From an uncultured Veillonella sp. (lineage in GTDB: Bacteria; Bacillota; Negativicutes; Veillonellales; Veillonellaceae): a stretch of DNA of 9,787 bases. How positions within the stretch are numbered: position 1 is the stretch's first letter; each line of letters begins with the position of its first letter. A program made the translations under genes and the position numbers. Shown here one piece after another: positions 6,171-9,787 of the stretch. The DNA is taken from contig NZ_CAJZFD010000068.1 of NCBI RefSeq assembly GCF_915069625.1, forward strand, positions 1-9,787, given 5' to 3'. The notes beneath the pieces are model-generated. The model worked only from the letters and a program-made list of their open reading frames with translations, was not told the origin of the DNA and made no database searches.

Positions 6171-6824
6171 TTAAGCTTTAAAATAGCCTATCCGCTCATG
6201 AATCGTTTCATTTTCAATAATGGAAATGCCATACTGCTGCCCTATTGTAGCTTTTACAAGAACATTTGCTACGTCAGCCGTCTTTACGGGTTCTTGGCTC
6301 ATTAATATATGAACTTTATTGATAACACCAAATACAGCACAGCTAATGCGTTCTACCAACTTAGGTTCTTCTCGAATCAATGTAGCTGGACGAGCAATAA
6401 CAATCGCTTCAAAAGGCAACTCTAAAATAACATCTTCTAATTGTCCTTTCATGGACATATAGAAGAATGGAGACTTTGGATTTGCTCCCAAAGAGGATAC
6501 TAAACCATATTTTTTCACACCATTTTGAGCTGCAATGCGTGCCATTTCATACTGATACGTATAATCTACGGTCCATTGTGCTTCTTTAGAGCCCGCTTGT
6601 TTACGGTTTGTACCCATAGCAGAGAATAAAATATCCCCTGTCACTAAGTGTGCCCATTCACGAGGTTCATCAAAATTAACAATATGAACTGTTACCTTTG
6701 GAGATGTATATGTTACTGGACGACGTACAAATACATGAATGTCTTGAATCTCATGATTATCAATTAACGTGTCTACAATATGACTACCGACTGCACCAGT
6801 GGCGCCTAATACTAACGCTTTCAT
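6171..6824 (-). CDS. NAD(P)-binding Rossmann-fold protein, atypical SDR (HTATIP2-like)
   Basis: The 217-residue protein has the N-terminal dinucleotide motif GATGAVG (7-13), a basic VRRP after strand 2 (33-36) that suggests NADP preference, FSAMGTNR (67-74), VSSLGA (109-114) and a Y-x3-K pair (Tyr122-Lys126) in the KGQLED context. This pattern is typical of atypical short-chain dehydrogenases related to HTATIP2 and nucleoside-diphosphate-sugar epimerase-like proteins of about 210-220 residues. The substrate is not known. The gene overlaps trmD by four bases (ATGA), with AGGTGA inside the trmD 3' end as ribosome-binding site, so translation is probably coupled. No terminator follows, so transcripts may continue into the cassette. 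The link with trmD is positional only; I know of no functional link. Confidence 0.82.
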   Translation of the reverse strand: MKALVLGATGAVGSHIVDTLIDNHEIQDIHVFVRRPVTYTSPKVTVHIVNFDEPREWAHLVTGDILFSAMGTNRKQAGSKEAQWTVDYTYQYEMARIAAQNGVKKYGLVSSLGANPKSPFFYMSMKGQLEDVILELPFEAIVIARPATLIREEPKLVERISCAVFGVINKVHILMSQEPVKTADVANVLVKATIGQQYGISIIENETIHERIGYFKA

Positions 6825-7651
6825 TCTTCACCTTTAAGTCTTACAGACTCTTCCTCAACTATCTCTTTTAAAAGCTTAATCTCTTCTTTTGTTAATGGAC
6901 GTTCCAATAAATCTGGACGTAACAACCGAGTTCTTTTAAGAGCTTCTTTTTGACGCCAAGTAGCAATATTTTTATGATGACCACTTCTCAATACATCTGG
7001 AACAGCCCAGCCTCTAAATTCAGGGGGCTTTGTATATTGAGGACATTCTAACAAAGGTTCATAAAAAGAATCCTCCTGTGCCCCACTCGCTGCACCTAGT
7101 ACACCTGGAATCATGCGAGCTACTGCATCGGCTACAACCATAGCTGGCAACTCACCACCAGTTAATACATAATCACCAATAGAAATCGTTTCATCTACTA
7201 AATGTTCCTCTACACGGTAGTCTACACCTTCATAATGACCACAAATGAGGACTATTTGATCGTATGTAGCTAGTTCACGAGCCTTCTCCTGTGTGAAAGG
7301 CTGGCCTGTAGGACCCATGAAAATAATACGACGTCGTATACTTTCACTAGGATTACCAATAAGACTCATTTCATCACACATCTCATCAGTAGTATAGGTA
7401 CTGTTAAGCGTATTGTCATATTGGACAATAACAGATTCCACCGCTTCAAATATGGGAGGCGCCATCATGAGCATACCAGCCCCACCACCATACGGTGTAT
7501 CATCAACTTGACCATGTTTATTATGACTAAAGTCTCGAGGGTTAGTTACACCCATAGACAATCGTTCTGCTTCGATAGCCCGTTTTATGATGGAATGACT
7601 AAAAAAGGCATCAAAAAACTCAGGAAATAAAGATACGATATCGATACGCAT
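6821..7651 (-). CDS. trmD: tRNA (guanine37-N1)-methyltransferase TrmD, with an internal insertion
   Basis: TrmD methylates G37 next to the anticodon of tRNAs reading CUN, CCN and CGG, and prevents +1 frameshifting. Visible motifs are [10 protein letters not shown] (4-13), the [14 protein letters not shown] loop (50-63), GHYEGVD (138-144) and [14 protein letters not shown] (157-170) of the trefoil knot, and VADAVAR with Asp175 at the position of the catalytic Asp169 of the E. coli and Haemophilus enzymes. At 276 residues it is longer than the usual 240-255, because about 25 extra residues lie between FEAVES and [10 protein letters not shown] (roughly 74-107). The frame is clean through the insertion. 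The ATG at 7651 has GGGGA about eight bases upstream. The gene lies after a terminator, so it has its own promoter, and it overlaps the downstream oxidoreductase gene by ATGA. Confidence 0.97.
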   Translation of the reverse strand: MRIDIVSLFPEFFDAFFSHSIIKRAIEAERLSMGVTNPRDFSHNKHGQVDDTPYGGGAGMLMMAPPIFEAVESVIVQYDNTLNSTYTTDEMCDEMSLIGNPSESIRRRIIFMGPTGQPFTQEKARELATYDQIVLICGHYEGVDYRVEEHLVDETISIGDYVLTGGELPAMVVADAVARMIPGVLGAASGAQEDSFYEPLLECPQYTKPPEFRGWAVPDVLRSGHHKNIATWRQKEALKRTRLLRPDLLERPLTKEEIKLLKEIVEEESVRLKGEE

Positions 7652-7698
7652 AGACCGTCCCCTATACTTATTAACTCACATAAACTCATTAGCATTAT

Positions 7699-7714
7699 CT
7701 ATATATAGCTATAT
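7699..7714. repeat. Overlapping palindromes in the trmD leader
   Basis: Two overlapping perfect palindromes are present: CTATATATAG (7699-7708) and ATATAGCTATAT (7703-7714). They lie just downstream of the candidate -10 box at 7713-7718, about where transcription would start. They could be an operator, but the surrounding 7690-7740 stretch is almost pure A/T, which makes such palindromes likely by chance. Confidence 0.25.
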
Positions 7715-7741
7715 TATATAACTTTTACCATAATATACCTA
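7713..7741 (-). promoter_or_regulatory. Candidate trmD promoter
   Basis: On the minus strand a perfect TATAAT lies at 7718-7713, about 62 bases before the trmD start codon and just past the rimM terminator, where a new promoter is needed. The -35 position 17 bases further up (7741-7736) reads TAGGTA, a poor match. An alternative is TTGTTT with TATTAT 16 bases later, nearer the terminator. A promoter in this gap is likely; the exact boxes are uncertain. Confidence 0.4.
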
Positions 7742-7750
7742 TATGTAGAT

Positions 7751-7789
7751 AAAACAAAACCGCCTAAAGGATTATATCCATTCAGGCGG
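7751..7789 (-). terminator. Rho-independent terminator after rimM, stem partly inside the coding sequence
   Basis: On the minus strand CCGCCTGAA (7789-7781) pairs with TTTAGGCGG (7768-7760), nine pairs including one G-U. The loop is twelve bases, and TTTTGTTTT (7759-7751) follows. The 5' arm is formed by the codons for Pro-Pro-Glu near the RimM C-terminus and the loop holds the stop codon. It separates the ffh-rimM transcript from trmD. Confidence 0.88.
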
Positions 7790-8269
7790 ATCTACGATCA
7801 TTAAATTATTTTCCACGTCGATGTCCTTAACAACATCTTCAATGGCTGCAAATAATTGATCTGGTTCCCCATCTTTGGAAACCACATAGACATCATTAGC
7901 ACCCGGTTGTAATACATCAGTCACTGTGCCAAGCACATTGCCTTTTGTATCTTGTACTTCGAGACCAATAATATCAAAGATGTAATAGCGACCTTCTGGC
8001 AATTCCACTAAATCTTCACGACGCACTTGAATTTCTTTCTTACCGAATAATTCAGCTGTGTTGCGATCAGGAATTTCCTTAAAGGATGCTAATACAAATT
8101 GTTTGTGAAATCGTGCGGATGCAACGTGGTATTCTTTACCATCGATGTAACAGGCATCCATATGCATAAACCGTTCTGGAAAATCGGTTTGAGGCATAAT
8201 ACGAAGATCACCCCGCACGCCGTGCGGGGCGATGATAACACCTATTGTGATGAAATCGTTAGGCTTCAT
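7772..8269 (-). CDS. rimM: Ribosome maturation factor RimM (16S rRNA processing)
   Basis: RimM helps assemble the 30S head and binds uS19. The 165-residue length is typical. The N-terminal domain begins with TIGVIIAPHGVRGDLRI (8-24), the family signature. The PRC-barrel domain contains LPEGRYYIFDIIGLEV (90-105), QPGANDVYVV (121-130) and AIEDVVKDIDVENNLMIVD (142-160). The usual LIPA before the last segment reads LFAA here. The ATG at 8269 shares its last base position with the stop of ylqD (TAATG), and I see no clear ribosome-binding site, so translation probably depends on coupling to ylqD. A nine-base GC-rich inverted repeat lies 40-60 bases into the gene. The end of the gene forms half of the terminator. 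Confidence 0.97.
   Translation of the reverse strand: MKPNDFITIGVIIAPHGVRGDLRIMPQTDFPERFMHMDACYIDGKEYHVASARFHKQFVLASFKEIPDRNTAELFGKKEIQVRREDLVELPEGRYYIFDIIGLEVQDTKGNVLGTVTDVLQPGANDVYVVSKDGEPDQLFAAIEDVVKDIDVENNLMIVDPPEWI
8211..8229 (-). repeat. Perfect GC-rich inverted repeat inside rimM
   Basis: CCCCGCACG (8211-8219), one base, then CGTGCGGGG (8221-8229): a perfect nine-base inverted repeat made almost wholly of G and C in an AT-rich genome. As RNA it could fold with a seven-pair stem and five-base loop. It coincides with the codons for the conserved APHGVRG motif of RimM, so protein constraint explains part of it. Confidence 0.6.
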
Positions 8270-8676
8270 TATTGACGAAACGCAACGATTTTACCGTCTT
8301 CTAATAGGATTTCAGCGCCCATCATGGCATCCAAATTATCCCCGATTTTAACGGTAACTGTTTGCTCTAATGTACCTTGAGGAATTTCAGTTCCTAAGGA
8401 TAATTCTTGAGCGTCTTTCAATTTAGCTGTTACTTCTTCTTTGAAAGCCAAGCGTTTATTTTTCTCTTCGTCGATTTGTTGACGAATTGCAGTAAGACTT
8501 GTCGCATCAACTTTAGCTGCATCAGCTAAAATACGTTGAGCTTGAAACTCAATTGCTTCCAAATCTTTATTCACCATATCAAGGCGAGTTTCAAGATCAG
8601 ATACAATTTTCGCTTTCAAGTCTTCTGTTACTTTTGCTTTTACTGCTACAGGGACACGTAATGTCATTTCTTCCAT
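8269..8676 (-). CDS. ylqD: YlqD family protein
   Basis: This 135-residue protein sits between the KH gene and rimM, the position of YlqD in Firmicutes. The N-terminus (EMTLRVPVAVKAKVTEDLKAK, shown here in part: TLRVPVAVKAKVT at 5-17) starts a mostly helical protein. Residues about 20-95 are rich in Lys, Glu, Ala and Gln with heptad-like spacing, indicating a coiled coil. A small beta-rich C-terminal part (QTVTVKIGDNLD, 105-116; LLEDGKIVAFRQ, 124-135) follows. No biochemical function is known to me; position suggests a link with ribosome assembly or RNA binding. The ATG at 8676 has AGGGAG seven bases upstream. Its stop overlaps the rimM start by one base. Confidence 0.78.
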   Translation of the reverse strand: MEEMTLRVPVAVKAKVTEDLKAKIVSDLETRLDMVNKDLEAIEFQAQRILADAAKVDATSLTAIRQQIDEEKNKRLAFKEEVTAKLKDAQELSLGTEIPQGTLEQTVTVKIGDNLDAMMGAEILLEDGKIVAFRQ

Positions 8677-8690
8677 TGGAATACTCCCTT

Positions 8691-8918
8691 TTAGACAATA
8701 TCAACAGATATCTTTTTGTTCTCTTTAATAGCCGCCGCTTTCACCACAGAGCGAATTGCTTTTGCAATTCGACCTTGTTTTCCGATGACTTTACCCATAT
8801 CCTCTGGAGCTACATGAAGTTCATAGACCTCAACATTGCCCTTTTGGACCATGGTAACAGAAACGGCATCAGGCTGCTTCACTAATGATTTCGCAATTAA
8901 TGAAATTAATTCTATCAT
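8691..8918 (-). CDS. khpA: KH-domain RNA-binding protein KhpA (YlqC)
   Basis: The small single-KH protein is 75 residues from the ATG at 8918. The GXXG loop is seen in GKVIGKQGRIAKAIR (about 42-56), followed by the helix and the closing strand KKISVDIV. KhpA pairs with KhpB (Jag/EloR) in Gram-positive bacteria and binds many RNAs, affecting cell division and elongation in Streptococcus. An in-frame GTG at 8921 is an equally possible start: the purine-rich AGAGAGG lies six bases before the GTG and nine before the ATG. The position between rpsP and ylqD/rimM is the conserved one in Firmicutes and supports the assignment. Confidence 0.93.
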   Translation of the reverse strand: MIELISLIAKSLVKQPDAVSVTMVQKGNVEVYELHVAPEDMGKVIGKQGRIAKAIRSVVKAAAIKENKKISVDIV

Positions 8919-8939
8919 CACAGTATGCCTCTCTATTAA

Positions 8940-9203
8940 TTACTTTTTAGCGTCAGCAAATTTTTGCATAACGCCTTGTTTTTTGAACAAGGAGCGAACA
9001 GTGTCAGTAGGCTGAGCACCTTTAGCTAACCAAGCCAAAGCTTTTTCTTCGTCTACATTAACGATAGCTGGTTGTTTAGTAGCATCATATTGACCAATAG
9101 TGTCAACAGGACGACCTTCACGTGGAGCACGTGCGTCAGCAACAACGATACGGTAGAAAGGAGCTTTTTTAGCACCTAAACGAGTCAAACGAATTTTTAA
9201 CAT
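8940..9203 (-). CDS. rpsP: Small ribosomal subunit protein bS16
   Basis: bS16 is a primary assembly protein of the 30S body. The 87 residues begin [20 protein letters not shown], then [11 protein letters not shown] and IGQYD, all diagnostic of S16, and end in a short lysine-rich tail of normal length. The ATG at 9203 has an extended Shine-Dalgarno sequence (AAGGAGGTGA, 9211-9220), one of the strongest in the window, as expected for a ribosomal protein gene. It follows ffh by 59 bases, a gap that contains a stem-loop, and precedes khpA by about 20 bases. Confidence 0.98.
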   Translation of the reverse strand: MLKIRLTRLGAKKAPFYRIVVADARAPREGRPVDTIGQYDATKQPAIVNVDEEKALAWLAKGAQPTDTVRSLFKKQGVMQKFADAKK

Positions 9204-9234
9204 GTGAAATTCACCTCCTTATACTGATATGGGT

Positions 9235-9257
9235 GGACAGGTTCAGCGCCCCTGCCC
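9235..9257 (-). other. Stem-loop between ffh and rpsP
   Basis: On the minus strand GGGCAGG (9257-9251) can pair with CCTGTCC (9241-9235), seven pairs with one G-U, around a nine-base loop. No U-run follows, so it is not a standard terminator. It lies 14 bases before the extended Shine-Dalgarno of rpsP, and could be an mRNA processing or stability element setting the ratio of Ffh to S16. Confidence 0.4.
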
Positions 9258-9262
9258 ATGTA

Positions 9263-9787
9263 TTACATAAACGGTAATTTAGGCATTCCAGGGAAGCCGC
9301 CCTTACCGCCACGTAAACCTTGCATGCGCTTCATCATCTTCCGCGCTTCTTCAAATTGTTTCAACAAGCGATTTACATCTTGTACCTGAGTACCAGAACC
9401 TAATGCAATACGCTTGCGGCGAGAACCATTAAGAATACTTGGATTTTCTCGCTCTGCTGCCGTCATGGATGTAATGATGGCCTCAATACGGCGCACCTCT
9501 TTACTATTCAAATCAAGGTCTTTCAATTGATCCTTAATTTGTCCCATGCCTGGCAACATACCAATAATATTTTGTAATGGCCCTAACTTTCTCACTTGGT
9601 TCATCTGTTTCAAGAAGTCATCCAAGGTGAAATTGTTTTTCGCCATTTTCTTAGCCATTTCACGAGCTTCTTCTTCATCGATGGCGCCTTGTACATTTTC
9701 AATCAATGTTTTAAAGTCGCCCAAGTCGAGGATACGAGAAGCCATGCGGTCTGGATAGAATACATCGAAACCATCCATTTTTTCGCT
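9263..9787 (-). CDS. ffh: Signal recognition particle protein Ffh, C-terminal part (5' end outside window)
   Basis: The visible 174 residues are the end of the GTPase domain linker and the whole M domain; the gene starts beyond the right edge, so the Met in SEKMDG is internal. MDGFDVFYPDRMASRILDLGD is recognisable in part (YPDRMASRILDLGD), followed by FTLDDFLKQMNQVRKLGPL, the methionine-rich IIGMLPGMGQI hydrophobic groove segment, and SRRKRIALGSGT (122-133 of the visible part), the 4.5S RNA-binding helix-turn. The C-terminus ends MPKLPFM, close to the B. subtilis ending KLPFM. Ffh with 4.5S RNA binds signal sequences and targets ribosomes to FtsY at the membrane. The order ffh-rpsP-khpA-ylqD-rimM is the classic Firmicute arrangement. 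Confidence 0.98.
   Translation of the reverse strand, partial: SEKMDGFDVFYPDRMASRILDLGDFKTLIENVQGAIDEEEAREMAKKMAKNNFTLDDFLKQMNQVRKLGPLQNIIGMLPGMGQIKDQLKDLDLNSKEVRRIEAIITSMTAAERENPSILNGSRRKRIALGSGTQVQDVNRLLKQFEEARKMMKRMQGLRGGKGGFPGMPKLPFM

Overview
The window looks like a chromosomal segment from a low-GC Negativicute, most likely Veillonella or a close relative. This rests on recognisable protein sequences (YebC, Ffh C-terminus, S16, TrmD) and gene order, not on a search. All 15 supported genes lie on the minus strand, so transcription runs from high to low coordinates. There is no tRNA, rRNA, CRISPR or insertion sequence. The longest gap between genes is 120 bases (7652-7771).

Right side (9787 to 6171) is the conserved translation and SRP block: ffh (3' end) - rpsP - khpA (KH protein) - ylqD - rimM, then a Rho-independent terminator built partly from the last codons of rimM. 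After it come an AT-rich leader, trmD, and an NAD(P)-binding oxidoreductase-like gene that overlaps trmD by ATGA. The rplS gene, often next to trmD in other bacteria, is not in the window.

Centre (6095 to 924) is a six-gene accessory cassette: DUF4178-like membrane protein (copy B) - two-helix membrane protein with a GFGS tail (copy B) - stand-alone ATP-grasp ligase of the glutathionylspermidine synthase family - DUF4178-like protein (copy A) - DUF350/YjfL four-helix membrane protein - GFGS-tail protein (copy A). The pair DUF4178 + tail protein occurs twice, in the same order, around one ligase and one DUF350. The content recalls the E. coli yjfIJKLMC operon and the ygiBC pair, where a GSP-synthase-like ATP-grasp enzyme sits beside a small GFG-tailed protein (DUF1190). 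My working model is a membrane-associated amide-ligase system whose substrates may be the cytosolic C-terminal tails of the two small proteins. The cassette and domain families are seen; the reaction is inferred.

Left side (866 to 1) holds a PF09936-type SPOUT RNA methyltransferase with a TTG start, then the N-terminal 94 residues of a YebC/PmpR-family protein. In many Firmicutes the PF09936 gene lies close to trmD, so the cassette may have been inserted between formerly adjacent genes. Most junctions in the cassette are short (10-14 bases) with good Shine-Dalgarno sequences, and I see no terminator between trmD and yebC. Read-through from the trmD promoter is therefore plausible, with possible extra starts in the gaps at 6096-6170, 5005-5048 and 3009-3109.
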